Shown: piece after piece, positions 39,008 to 48,321 of the stretch
Numbering within the stretch: position 1 is the stretch's first letter
How the letters are laid out: every line of letters starts with the position of its first letter
Source: Tipula vernalis
Lineage: Eukaryota; Arthropoda; Insecta; Diptera; Tipulidae
DNA length: 64,000 bases
Reading direction: 5' to 3'
NCBI GenBank assembly: GCA_958295665.1
Contig: OY282560.1
Location: forward strand, 97,813,930 to 97,877,929
Notes under the pieces: generated by a model
What the model was told of the DNA's origin: nothing
Databases searched by the model: none
What the model saw: the letters and a program-made list of their open reading frames with translations, nothing else
Translations under genes and position numbers: made by a program

Positions 39008-39724
39008 ATGTCCAGAGACAAAGAGACACAAATAAAGCGGTTAAACCAGTCAAATAAGATATTTCTCGAATCACTAACTGAATTGACTGAATTTGTACAA
39101 AACAAACTACCTTCATCCTCCATTTCTCAAATTAAATTGCGTTTGTCCGATTTGATTAGGGATTACACTTCATTCCAGGATTATCAGTTAAACCTAGAAA
39201 CATTGGATGAAACACAAGTAGATTCAGACATTCGTTCAACGGTCAGTCGATACTATTACGAATTACGGCCTGCATTAGAAGAAAGCTTTGATGAGCTTAA
39301 AATCAAAAAAGGAACGTCTCCATCTATACAACCTGACACGCTGTCCTTTATTCCAAAGCTTCCTGAGATTATGCTTGATACTTTCTATGATGAAATAAAC
39401 AAATGGAAAAGCTTCATTGAGTCATTTGACAATCACGTCCATAATAACCCAAAACTTAATGATTTAACGAAATTACAATATCTAAAGCACTCAGTAAAGG
39501 GTATTGCGTCAAAGGCTTTTGAAAATTTAGATTTTGTATCAGCCAATTATGAAGAAGCTCGACGTTTACTTTTCGAACGGTTTGATAAACACATTCAAAT
39601 CACAGATGAGCATATCACATCATTATTTTCGATTAAACCTCTGGATAAAGCAACATCAGTTAACCTATTAAACTTAGTAGATGAATTTAACTCACACATA
39701 AGGTCCTTGAATACATTGAAGTGA
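39008..39724 (+). CDS. BEL/Pao gag N-terminal region
   Basis: This 238-codon open frame starts MSRDKETQIKRLNQSNKIFL. It has a helical N-terminus, an RSTVSRYYYELRPALEESFD-like segment and the DUF1759-type stretch FIPKLPEIMLDTFYDEINKW then SFIESFDNHVHNNP with LKHSVKGIASKAFENL. In other BEL elements the corresponding phrase is 'LPKI.LP.FDG....W..F...F'. It ends in a stop at 39722 where the gag should continue, so the frame is truncated. It would form the capsid of the particle. Confidence 0.75.
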   Translation: MSRDKETQIKRLNQSNKIFLESLTELTEFVQNKLPSSSISQIKLRLSDLIRDYTSFQDYQLNLETLDETQVDSDIRSTVSRYYYELRPALEESFDELKIKKGTSPSIQPDTLSFIPKLPEIMLDTFYDEINKWKSFIESFDNHVHNNPKLNDLTKLQYLKHSVKGIASKAFENLDFVSANYEEARRLLFERFDKHIQITDEHITSLFSIKPLDKATSVNLLNLVDEFNSHIRSLNTLK

Positions 39725-39924
39725 CCAGTTCAATATTGGAATGAGAGACGAAGCACCTCGCAATGCGATTCTCACCTTCAAGGACATTTGCTCCTTCATA
39801 CAAATTCGTAGCAACAAAATTGAAGGGTGTAAAGCCAACTTCGGCTCGTCACCAGCAACCTCAACGAAATTGCAAAGCAACATAAGCCAAATCAACCAAA
39901 CCAAGTCCAACGAACTGTCCAGTC

Positions 39925-40520
39925 TTTACAACTACCAAAAACTATCATTGTGAGTTGTGTAAGAGAGCTGGTCATTCGATTCTGAGGTGTTATCAGTTTT
40001 TAGCAATGTCAGCTGACGAACGTAATCAGAATGTTGGCAAGCTGCAGTTATGTATAAATTGCCTTAGATCATCACACACCCTAACTCAATGCAGCTTTCA
40101 AGAGAACTGCCGGGTATGTAAATCAAGGCATCACACCCTCCTTCACGTAAAATCGAAGACATTAAACAATTCAAATCAGCCTCCACCGTTAAATAGTTCT
40201 TCTTCGTTAAATAGATCTCTCGGCACATTACGCCTATACCAACAAACCAAAATTTGTATTTTTAGCCACTGCGTTGGTCGATATTATAGACAGTCAAGGG
40301 CTAAAAATCACGGCTCGAGCAATTCTTGATTCAGGCTCTCAATTGAATTTTATAACGGAAGCATTCTCCAAACGTATAGGTATTGAATTGGATATGTCAT
40401 ATGTCAATATCAGTGGTTTCGGAGGCACTCCAGCCAAATCTACTCAATGTACAAGTTTGGATGTTCGATCTCGCATAAACGAATTTTCATGTCAAATACA
40501 AAATCTTCGAGTATAAATCT
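39925..40520 (+). pseudogene. BEL/Pao gag zinc knuckles and protease
   Basis: Cys/His motifs are CELCKRAGHSILRC, CINCLRSSHTLTQC and CRVCKSRHHTLLH, the usual triple knuckle at the end of BEL gag. After a frame change an aspartic protease is visible: ITARAILDSGSQLNFITE (LDSGS catalytic motif) with VNISGFGGTP downstream. A stop at about 40516 cuts the frame. The protease would process the polyprotein. Confidence 0.75.
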
Positions 40521-40769
40521 TCAATTAAATGTGATATTTCCAGTTGGCCAGTCCCAGCAACATTAAACTCGCAGATCCACAGTTCTTTACAGTTCTTTAA
40601 GTCACGAATCAATTGATCTTCTTTTGGGAGCAGAAGTGTATGGTCAACTACAATCGGTAGGACAGATTACACTAGGAAACGAACTGCCTATCTTACAAAA
40701 CACAGTATTAGGCTGGGTAGTGATTGGTGGTACCACAGCTTCATCATTTTCTTACCATTTTCCAATTCT

Positions 40770-41800
40770 CCTTCCGTGTTAGGAGACTCTGCAGCACGAG
40801 CAAAAAAACGATTTCTAAACTTAGAGAGCAAACTGGAACGAGACGCGGATCTTCGTTCCGCCTACAATCAATTTATGGCAGAGTATCAACAGTTGGGTCA
40901 CATGGAATTGGTAGACCAAGTGAAAGAATTAAACTTCTATTTTCCCCATCACTATGTAGTGAAGGCTGAGTCATCTTCTACCAAATTTAGAGTAGTGTGC
41001 GATGACTCAGCAAAATCGTCAACAGGCTACTCATTGAATGATAATTTAATGACTGGACCTGTGGTGCAAAACGAACTGTTTTCTATATTAATTCGGTTTA
41101 GATCACATCGTTATGCATTCGGTGCGGACATTTGCAAAATGTACCGACAAATACTTCTTCACCCGAGTGACCAGCAATACCAGTATATTTTTTGGCGCTA
41201 CAATGTGGGCGAAGAATTGCGCACTTCAAAAATTAAATACTGTTACGTACGGTACTACTACAGCTCCTTTTTTGGCTACTCGTTCTCTTCTACAGAGATG
41301 ATGATCACTCATTAGGTATGAAAACGTTGGGTCTTTATTGGCAGCCAGAACTCGACCAGTTCAATGTTCGATTTTCGATCCCAATGACTTTGTTGCACCA
41401 ACTGTAGTGTTGGGAAAAATTCTCTTACATAAACTATTCATTGGGATGAAAGCCTTCCAATGGTTCATTACACGTACTGGATGAATTATTTGCACAACTT
41501 GTCTGATCTGAACAGAGTAAAAATACCTCGACACATTTTCAATTCATGTCGAGATCCACAACGCATACAGTTGCATGGCTTCGCTGACGCCAGTGAAAAG
41601 GCGTATGGGGCTGCAGTGTATGTGCGGTTCCACGACATAAAAAAATTTGTTGTCACTCTATTATGTTCAAAATCACGGGTAGCCTGTGGGGCATTATTGT
41701 TAGTTAAACTCATATCTCAGTTGTCAGAGATTATACATTTTAAAATAGAGGACTATTTTTACTGGACTGATTCTATGATATGTCTCCATTGAATCAATTC
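40770..41800 (+). pseudogene. BEL/Pao reverse transcriptase and RNase H
   Basis: RT text: YFPHHYVVKAESSSTKFRVV then FGADICKMYRQILLHPSDQQ (motif A Asp) and YGTTTAPFLATRSLL. The next stretch jumps to DDDHSLGMKTLGLYWQ, so the YVDD palm box is deleted. RNase H follows at 41570-41790 (LHGFADASEKAYGAAVY; YFYWTDSMICLH), where the frame ends. At least four frame shifts lie across the region. Confidence 0.78.
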
Positions 41801-43420
41801 TTCATCATCTAGGTGGAAAACTTATGTAGCCAACCGTGTTTCAATCATTCAATCTCAATCCAATTCCAAAAATTGGTTACATGTAGAATCAAGCTTGAAT
41901 CCAGCAGACTTAGTCTCCACTGGATTAACACCTAAATCACTAATATCCTCTAGCTTATGGTGGGATGGCCCTTTGTTTCTAACAATGGCGGATGAAGTCT
42001 GGAATGGTAAAAAGGTTACGTTTGGGGAAGGGATAATTATTTCAGAACAACGAAAGTTTGTGAGCACACTTGCGGCAGACGTTGACGATCCTCTCGGTCG
42101 TATTCCTGCACGAAATTGCTTTAAAACGATTTGCAATTCAATGGCGTTTGTAGCTCGTTTCATTCGTAATACATAACAACCGTCTGAGAAAAATTCAGGT
42201 CCATTAACATCAGACGATTAAGACACCGGTTTAAAGTTGACGCTGAGATCTGTGCAGAAAACATCATTTCCGGAAATTTACAACGGGATGACTAACGAAA
42301 ATTACAATATACGGGATCCTGCACTCAAATCACTATCGCTGTTTTTTGATAAAGATAAAATACTTCGTGTTGGTGCGTGCATGCCATATTGTTACCAAGG
42401 GATCACTTCGTTACTGTCGCACTACTTAGACATATACATATTAAATACTTGCATGTTGGGCCACAAGGTCTATTGGCAGCGATCCGACAATCATATTGGC
42501 CTATCAACGGCAAACAGCTGGCGAAGAAAGTGTGCAAGAAATGTGTCCTGTGACCAAGATTATTACATCAGAAAATGGTTGACTTACCGGCAGAGCGTGT
42601 AAACATAGCTCCACCATTTTATAATGTGGGGGTTGACTTTGCTGGGCCATTATACATACATCATCATATTCGTGGCAAGATACCTACAAAGTCATATCTG
42701 GCAGTCTTAGTATGTCTCGCCACTAAAGCAGTTCATCTTGAATTGTCATCAGATTTAACAGCAGTTGCATTTATGGGAACACTACGAAGATTCATTGATT
42801 CATATTCTTAGACAATAGCACAAACTTTTTGGGCGCAAACTCACAACTAAATGAATTACACCGTTTACTGAAATCTACTGAAATTCATACTGAACTGTCT
42901 CAGCTATTTAACGAATATAAAATCAAGTGGAATTTTGCTCCACCTAATTCACCGCATTTTAGTGGACTTAATGAAGCAGCAATGAAATTCGCTAAATATC
43001 ACATTCGTCGAATGATGGGGAACGTCATGTTGAATTATAAGGAACTTAATACTCTCATCAAACAGGTTGAAGCAGTACTAAACTCCTGACCGATGACAGC
43101 ATTAACAACGCCCATTGCTTGGTGTACCAGAACCTGCCAATCCCGAGTTAATTCCGAAATAGTCCAAAGAATACCTGCAGCAATTACAACATCGTTTTCG
43201 GTGGCAGAAGCCAACTATTAATATTCTAGAAGGCACAGTAGTCATTATAAAGGACGACAATCTTCAACCATTAAAATGGAAGTTCGACAGAATCATTTCT
43301 CAACATCCTGGAGCTGACGGTTTAATCCGAGTTGTGTCAGTTAAAACCGCCTCAGGAATTCTGAAGCGGGCAATTACCAGCCTTTGTCCACTTCCAGTCA
43401 ACATCGATCATACAACTGAT
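41800..43420 (+). pseudogene. BEL/Pao integrase
   Basis: After KTYVANRVSIIQ and PADLVSTGLTPKSL linker text, the core has the first Asp in YNVGVDFAGPLYIHH (42575 onward), the second Asp in DNSTNF at about 42809-42826 (out of frame with the first part, next to a stop), and the Glu region in APPNSPHFSGLNEAAMKFAK (about 42935-42990). A C-terminal part with DDNLQPLKWKF-type text at 43245-43290 and RVVSVKTASGILKR at 43325-43370 precedes the polypurine tract. The zinc-binding N-terminal domain is badly damaged. Confidence 0.75.
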
Positions 43421-43435
43421 CAAGGCGGGGGAGAA

Positions 43436-43567
43436 TGTTAACCACCCAGATGAAAAAATTCGTGTCCGACTGAGGGTTGGGCATCTGTATTTTTATTTTT
43501 ATGTATTTTATTGACTAGTTGCATATTACCGATGCACAATTATAGTTGTTGTTTTTTGTACAGTACT
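43436..43567 (+). repeat. Truncated BEL 3' LTR
   Basis: Starts with tgttaaccacccagatgaaa directly after the purine-rich gcgggggagaa and runs about 132 bp to the first base of the Gypsy element at 43568. Any remainder of the LTR would lie beyond 47017, but with no second LTR for comparison I could not confirm it. Confidence 0.5.
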
Positions 43568-43609
43568 TGTTATATCCATGTGAACATAGCACCCCTGGCA
43601 ACCCTGATT

Positions 43610-43939
43610 TTCGAGGAATTTTCTAACCCAAGCAAATTTCCAAAATTTTTTGTTAACCTAAAAGTAAATGATATCGTTTTGGGTTTCGAGGTCGACAGTG
43701 GGTCTCCGGTAACGATTGTTAACAACAATTACAGGACGAGGTACTTCCCGGATGAACAGTTGCAATCAACAAACACAAAACTCGTGAGTTACTGTGGTAC
43801 GGAGATCAAAGTGTTTGGTTACATTGTCGTGTGTGTCAATTCTGGTGTTGAGTGTCTCGATCTAAGACTTTACGTAGTCGAATCAAATCATAAACCACTA
43901 CTTGGCCATGAATGGTTACACAACATAAAACTCGACTGA
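43610..43939 (+). pseudogene. Gypsy pol: aspartic protease
   Basis: Open frame with FFVNLKVNDIVLGFEVDSGS then PVTIV (catalytic DSG) and ending LLGHEWLHNIKLD. A TGA at 43937-43939 interrupts an otherwise continuous frame: the text after it (NTIINGKGEQVSLIK) continues in the same frame into the RT. The ATG upstream at 43511 lies in the BEL LTR, so the natural start is not here. Confidence 0.78.
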
Positions 43940-45030
43940 AACACAATAATAAACGGAAAGGGGGAACAAGTGTCTTTAATCAAATCAGTGGACATAAATA
44001 CAAATTTGCAACAGCTCAAAGACAAATATATATCGGTATTCGGAGAATCCATGGGTAAAATTAAAAACCTACAAGCGCGTATCCGTTTAAAAGAGAGGTC
44101 ACAACCTATTTTTATAAAGGCAAGGAAAATACCATTTGCTTTACGAGACACGGTGGAACAAGAACTCGAGGATTTGGAACAAAACGGCATCTTACAAAAA
44201 GTCGATTTATCCAGATGGGCTACACCCATTGTTCCTTTCAAAAAGAAGGGTGATAAAGTCCGCCTATGTGGGGACTATAAAATTACGGTGAATCCTCGTA
44301 TACTAGACGAGGAACATCCACTTCCTACGATTCAAGATCTCTTTGCGTCGATGGCAGGAGGTGACAAATTTTTAAAAATTGACCTACATAAAGCATACTT
44401 GCAAATGGAAGTACATCCAGATGATCGGGAAATATTGACGTTAAGTAAGCATCGCGGCTTGTTTCAGCCAACGAGACCTTTGTATGGTATTGCATCTGGA
44501 CCAGCAAAATGGCAGCGAGAAATTGAGCAAATTCTGAAGGATATCGATGGAGTATCAGTGTTCTTGGATGACATCAAAATTACAGCGCCTAATGACGAAT
44601 CTCATATGCAACGACTTGAGCAAGTATTGGCGGTTGGACAAGTACAACATGAGAGTAAATTTCAATAAATGCGAGTTCATGGCACCTGAAATCGAATATT
44701 GTGGTTACAAAATCGATCGGCATGGTATTCACAAAATTCAAAGCAAGATCGAGGCAATTACACAGATAGCGGAACCAAAAAATAAGGATGAGGTTCGTGC
44801 ATTCCTTGAACTGATAAATTACTACGGACGATTTTTCAAAAATCTCAGCACGGTTATTTACCCTCTGAATAATCTGCTGAAAGGTAAAGTCAAATTTGTT
44901 TGGGACGAGGAATGCAAAACAACATTTCACAACCTGAAAATGCTAATCCAACAGGAGATACACTTAGTACACTACGATCCAAAAATGCCGTTAGTATTGG
45001 CTACTGACGCCAGTCCAGTTGGTTGGGGGC
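43940..45030 (+). pseudogene. Gypsy pol: reverse transcriptase
   Basis: RT landmarks are LQARIRLKERSQPIF, VDLSRWATPIVPFKKK, FLKIDLHKAYLQMEV (motif A Asp), GIASGPAKWQREIEQIL and VSVFLDDIKITAP (catalytic FLDD, a variant of YLDD). A frameshift at about 44630 moves the reading to the frame that holds MRVNFNKCEFM and AFLELINYYGRFFKN (thumb/connection), and a second frameshift at about 45020 leads into the RNase H. Both look like single-base losses relative to the expected text. Confidence 0.82.
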
Positions 45031-46771
45031 GGTACTGAGTCACGTTTATCCGGATGGGAGTGAAAGGCCTATACAATTTGTATCGCAAACCCTATTTGAT
45101 GTACAGCAACGATACCCACAGATTGACCGTGAGGCATACGCCATCATGTACGGCGTTCAGAAATTCTATCAGTACGTTTACGCTCGTAAATTTATTTTAA
45201 TTACTGATAATAAGCCTCTAATGCAAATTCTTTCACCGGACAAGGGACTTCCGACATTATCAGCTACACGAATGCAGCACTACGCAATATTTCTGCAGGC
45301 ATTCGAATACGAAATACAATATCGCAAATCATCGGATCATTCAAACGCGGATGCCCTGTCACGATTGCCGCTTGCCGAAACAAATACAAGTATCGAACTT
45401 ATCGACCTGATCGAAATCAACGCAATCGAAACGTTACCGGTGACTGTCGATCGACTACGAGAGGCTACGACCAATGATGATACGGTGAAATATTTGATCG
45501 AGGGACTACAGACAAGAAAGATAGTCAAGCCTGATCAAAGGTTCAATGTCGAACAAACGGAGTTTACACTTCAGAGTGGATGCCTTCTACGTGGACTCCG
45601 AGTTTACATTCCAGAAAATTTACGACAGCAAGTGTTGCAAGAACTGCATACAGCACATTTTGGGATTACGCGGATGAAGTCATTGGCCAGGAGTTTCTGC
45701 TGGTGGCCAAAACTGGATAGCGACATTGAAAATTTGTCGAAAAGCTGCTTACAATGTCAAAAAACAAGATCGATTCCAAAGAAAGTTCCGACACACGTAT
45801 GGGGAGCAGCGAAATATCCATTTGAAAGGGTACATATTGACTTTGCCGGGCCATTCATGGGTAAATATTTTTTTATTCTGGTCGACGCCTACAGCAAATG
45901 GCCAGAAATACATATTATTCCAAACATTACAACGGAGATTACAATTAATATATGCCGGGAGATATTTACGAAATTCGGGATTCCGGAAATTTTGGTGAGT
46001 GATAACGGAACTCAGTTTACGTCCGATAATTTCCAACATTTCATGAAAGTGAATGGAATCCAACATAGGTTGAGTGCTCCGTATCATCCAGCAATGAATG
46101 GCCAGGCGGAAAGGCACATACAAACATTCAAAAATAAATTGAAAGCCATAAATTGTGACCGGGAGGACATAAGTAAGAAATTGTGCAAGATCTTACTAAA
46201 TTACCGTCGTACACCCCATGCTACAACTGGCGTTTCACCATCATTACGAATGTTCAACCGACAAATCCGTTCGCGTCTTGACATAATGTTGCCAAAAGAC
46301 AGGGAAAAACAAAATAGATGCAAAGCAGTCCAAGCTAACATCAGAAAATTAAACGCTAATGATCGTGTCTCTGTTCGTAATTACTTTGGCGACGGAAAAT
46401 ACAAATTCGGAACAATCGTACAAGTGCTGGGTTTACTTCACTATCTGGTAAAATTGGACGATAGACGTACTTGGAAGCGACACACTGACCAAATACATCG
46501 AATTTCATCAGAAATTCAACAACCTACAGCTGATACGATTCCATACCACTATGATGGAAGGGAAGATCGAGACCTCGTTCCAGTGGTGAGCACTGAAATT
46601 ACAAGTCAACAAACTCCAACACGGGAAGTTACAATTCAGCCTACATCGGAGCCAAAACAGACAACAATGGTTGCGGAAGCTAGGTCCACTCCACAACAAT
46701 CAAGATCGGGACGACCGATCAAACCAAAAGTTCGTTTGACATATGATGAGAATTTTGAACAGTCAATTTAA
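45023..46771 (+). CDS. Gypsy pol: RNase H and integrase (intact open frame)
   Basis: A 582-codon open frame. Residues 1-120 form the RNase H end (PIQFVSQTLFDVQQRYPQID, LITDNKPLMQIL, SSDHSNADALSRLP). The integrase has the HHCC zinc finger (H209, H212, C242, C245), a catalytic core with D273 (HIDFAGPF), D327 (LVSDNGTQF) and E363 (MNGQAERH), a D,D-35-E spacing, and a C-terminal SH3-like part (NDRVSVRNYFGDGKYKFGTI). All catalytic residues are present. The tail (residues 490-582) is rich in Thr/Gln/Pro. Since upstream frames are broken it cannot be made as part of a polyprotein. Confidence 0.85.
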   Translation: MGAVLSHVYPDGSERPIQFVSQTLFDVQQRYPQIDREAYAIMYGVQKFYQYVYARKFILITDNKPLMQILSPDKGLPTLSATRMQHYAIFLQAFEYEIQYRKSSDHSNADALSRLPLAETNTSIELIDLIEINAIETLPVTVDRLREATTNDDTVKYLIEGLQTRKIVKPDQRFNVEQTEFTLQSGCLLRGLRVYIPENLRQQVLQELHTAHFGITRMKSLARSFCWWPKLDSDIENLSKSCLQCQKTRSIPKKVPTHVWGAAKYPFERVHIDFAGPFMGKYFFILVDAYSKWPEIHIIPNITTEITINICREIFTKFGIPEILVSDNGTQFTSDNFQHFMKVNGIQHRLSAPYHPAMNGQAERHIQTFKNKLKAINCDREDISKKLCKILLNYRRTPHATTGVSPSLRMFNRQIRSRLDIMLPKDREKQNRCKAVQANIRKLNANDRVSVRNYFGDGKYKFGTIVQVLGLLHYLVKLDDRRTWKRHTDQIHRISSEIQQPTADTIPYHYDGREDRDLVPVVSTEITSQQTPTREVTIQPTSEPKQTTMVAEARSTPQQSRSGRPIKPKVRLTYDENFEQSI

Positions 46772-46811
46772 AAAAAAAAAAAGTATTGAATTTAAATAAA
46801 AGGGGGAAACC

Positions 46812-47017
46812 TGTTATATCCATGTGAACATAGCACCCCTGGCAACCCTGATGATAAACATTTTATATACATACATCATGTAAACGTATTAGACATTATG
46901 AATAAATAACAGTATGAAAAAAGACGCGTTTATATTAAGTACAAATATGTGAGAATGATATTTATTTTTTTTTTGATAAAGAGTCAGTCTGCTTTCTGGT
47001 CTTGATCGAGCGTAACA
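46812..47017 (+). repeat. Gypsy 3' LTR
   Basis: Starts tgttatatccatg after the polypurine tract and probably ends at gcgtaaca (47010-47017), giving TGTTA...TAACA inverted ends and about 206 bp. It contains an aataaat signal. The right border is an estimate because the other LTR is truncated. Confidence 0.65.
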
Positions 47018-47163
47018 AAAATAAAATATTAAAAATTCTGTTGCAAATAAAATTTGTAAAGTTTAAGATAAAAAAAAAGAAACTAATAAGATATTAATGT
47101 TTTGTTTTAGTTTTATTCAACGGGAGAGGAAAAACCTCCAATCCCATTAACGGACAGAATGAT

Positions 47164-47490
47164 AGACAGACACCATTTCAAAACCCACTTTTTCGGACTC
47201 AGAAAGTTATCTGTTTTGAGGTCCCCTGAGTCCGAAAAAGTGGGTTTCGAAATGGTGTCTGTCTGTCAGTCTGTCAGTCTGCCAGTACGTGTCCTTTCTA
47301 CAGCCCAGATGGTTTAACCAATCTAACTAATACTTGAGATTAAAGTTTTTTGATAAATTGGGAGGTCCCAGTGAATTTAACTCCAAATCGGCTAACCAGA
47401 AGTGGCCACTCCCTTCGTCCAGAAAATTTATTTTGCAAATATCTTAAAAAGTAAAAGGTTTACAAACAACTGCTTAATACAAAATGTCGT
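47164..47490 (-). repeat. Dispersed repeat R (copy 3, inverted) with a head-to-head hairpin
   Basis: 47226-47490 is repeat R in minus orientation (aaatcggctaaccagaagtg, gccactccctt). Its end is duplicated head to head: 47164-47202 and 47226-47264 form ~39-bp arms with about one mismatch around a 23-nt loop. The inverted arms carry cactttttcggactcag and its complement. Lies between the Gypsy 3' LTR and the yorkie acceptor. Confidence 0.75.
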
Positions 47491-47601
47491 CAGCTTTAGC
47501 CTTAAGCCCCCCTTAACTCAATATAGAATAATAAATTATAATTAGGTTTTAGTTAGCTCACTGTATTTCATCAATATTTTCTCCTTTGTATATATTTACA
47601 G

Positions 47602-48024
47602 CTGAAGAATTACAAAGACTTCGAAGTGTTCCTGCACCAACTGGTATGCTACCAACTGTCAGCCAAATAGGACAAAATAACAACAATACTAATACGAATA
47701 ACAACAACAATAATACTAATAATAATAATAATAATGGAAATGGTTGGATAAATAACCATACACAAAATTTATTAGAATTAGAATTGGAACGAGAGGGTAT
47801 GCGACAGAGACAAGAGGAAATTAGAAATCAAGTCAAAGATTTATTAATGCGACAAAATCAACAGGCAATGGAATTTCAAATAGATCCAATATTATCCGGT
47901 TCAACGGATCATGCGCGACAAGAGTCGGCAGACAGTGGTTTAAGTTTATCATCGAATAATGTTTCGTTAGCGCATAATTCAGATTTCTTGTCAAATATAG
48001 ATGATAATATGGATGGCTTAAGTG
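47602..48024 (+). CDS. yki: Yorkie/YAP homologue, exon with Asn-rich tract, coiled coil and phosphodegron
   Basis: The exon follows acceptor tatatatttacag in phase 1 (matching the WW2 exon) and ends at 48024 before gtgcgt, again phase 1, with 423 nt. It begins EELQRLRSVPAPTG. An Asn/Thr-rich run at about 47680-47743 is encoded mainly by aat/aac repeats. A charged heptad-like stretch follows (LELELEREGMRQRQEEIRNQ), then the diagnostic DPILSG, HARQES and ADSGLSLSS. HxRxxS is the Warts/LATS consensus, and the following DSGLS matches the phosphodegron next to Ser381 of human YAP. A SDFLSNIDDNMD acidic part starts the activation domain. Confidence 0.9.
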
Positions 48025-48105
48025 GTGCGTATTAATTATTATTATTATAAGCTACACAATAATTTTATTAACATTTTAATTAATTTGTGTTTTTTTTTTG
48101 TTTAG

Positions 48106-48173
48106 ATTGTGGTAATTTAGATTCAATAAGTGCCGACATAGATACCACAGACGATATAATTACGTCATTTCAA
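48106..48173 (+). CDS. yki: Yorkie/YAP homologue, short acidic exon
   Basis: A 68-nt exon follows a T-rich acceptor (ttttgtttag) and precedes gtatgt. Completing the phase-1 codon left by the preceding exon, it reads DCGNLDSISADIDTTDDII then TSFQ, an acidic/hydrophobic stretch suited to a transactivation domain. The splice phases agree on both sides (enters in phase 1, leaves in phase 0). Confidence 0.8.
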
Positions 48174-48255
48174 GTATGTTAAAAAATTAAAAATCTAAAC
48201 GCGTTTCAATTAAAATATATTTAATTGTCATGTTTTTTCTTCATTATATTTCCAG

Positions 48256-48321
48256 TTAACAGAAGACTTACTAAGTGATGTAACTAATTATGATGATAAT
48301 GATCCGAACCCGAAATGGTAA
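48256..48321 (+). CDS. yki: Yorkie/YAP homologue, terminal exon
   Basis: It follows the acceptor atatttccag and continues in phase 0 as LTEDLLSDVTNYDDNDPNPK then W and a TAA stop at 48319-48321. The C terminus is acidic. Vertebrate YAP ends in a PDZ-binding TWL; here the protein ends in Lys-Trp without that motif. The four visible exons encode about 234 residues from WW2 to the end. Confidence 0.78.
   Translation, partial: LTEDLLSDVTNYDDNDPNPKW

Larger units (their letters stand above)
39008..43567 (+). mobile_element. BEL/Pao LTR retrotransposon, decayed
   Basis: + strand order is gag (39008-39724), zinc knuckles (39940-40140), protease (about 40270-40500), RT (about 40770-41430), RNase H (about 41500-41860), integrase (about 42180-43420), polypurine tract ggcgggggagaa (about 43424-43435) and the start of the 3' LTR (tgttaaccacccag, 43436). 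The LTR is cut after about 130 bp by the Gypsy element that begins at 43568. The many frame changes mean no polyprotein can be made. Confidence 0.85.
43568..47017 (+). mobile_element. Gypsy-type LTR retrotransposon with nearly deleted 5' LTR
   Basis: The first 41 nt (43568-43608, beginning tgttatatccatgtgaacat) are identical to the start of the 3' LTR at 46812. The 5' copy then passes straight into pol coding sequence. So the rest of the 5' LTR, the primer-binding site and gag are missing. Protease, RT, RNase H and integrase follow on the + strand, then a polypurine tract (aaaagggggaaacc, 46798-46811) and the 3' LTR (46812 to about 47017, ends tgtta...taaca). No env frame is seen. One nonsense change and two frameshifts interrupt pol. 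Confidence 0.88.
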
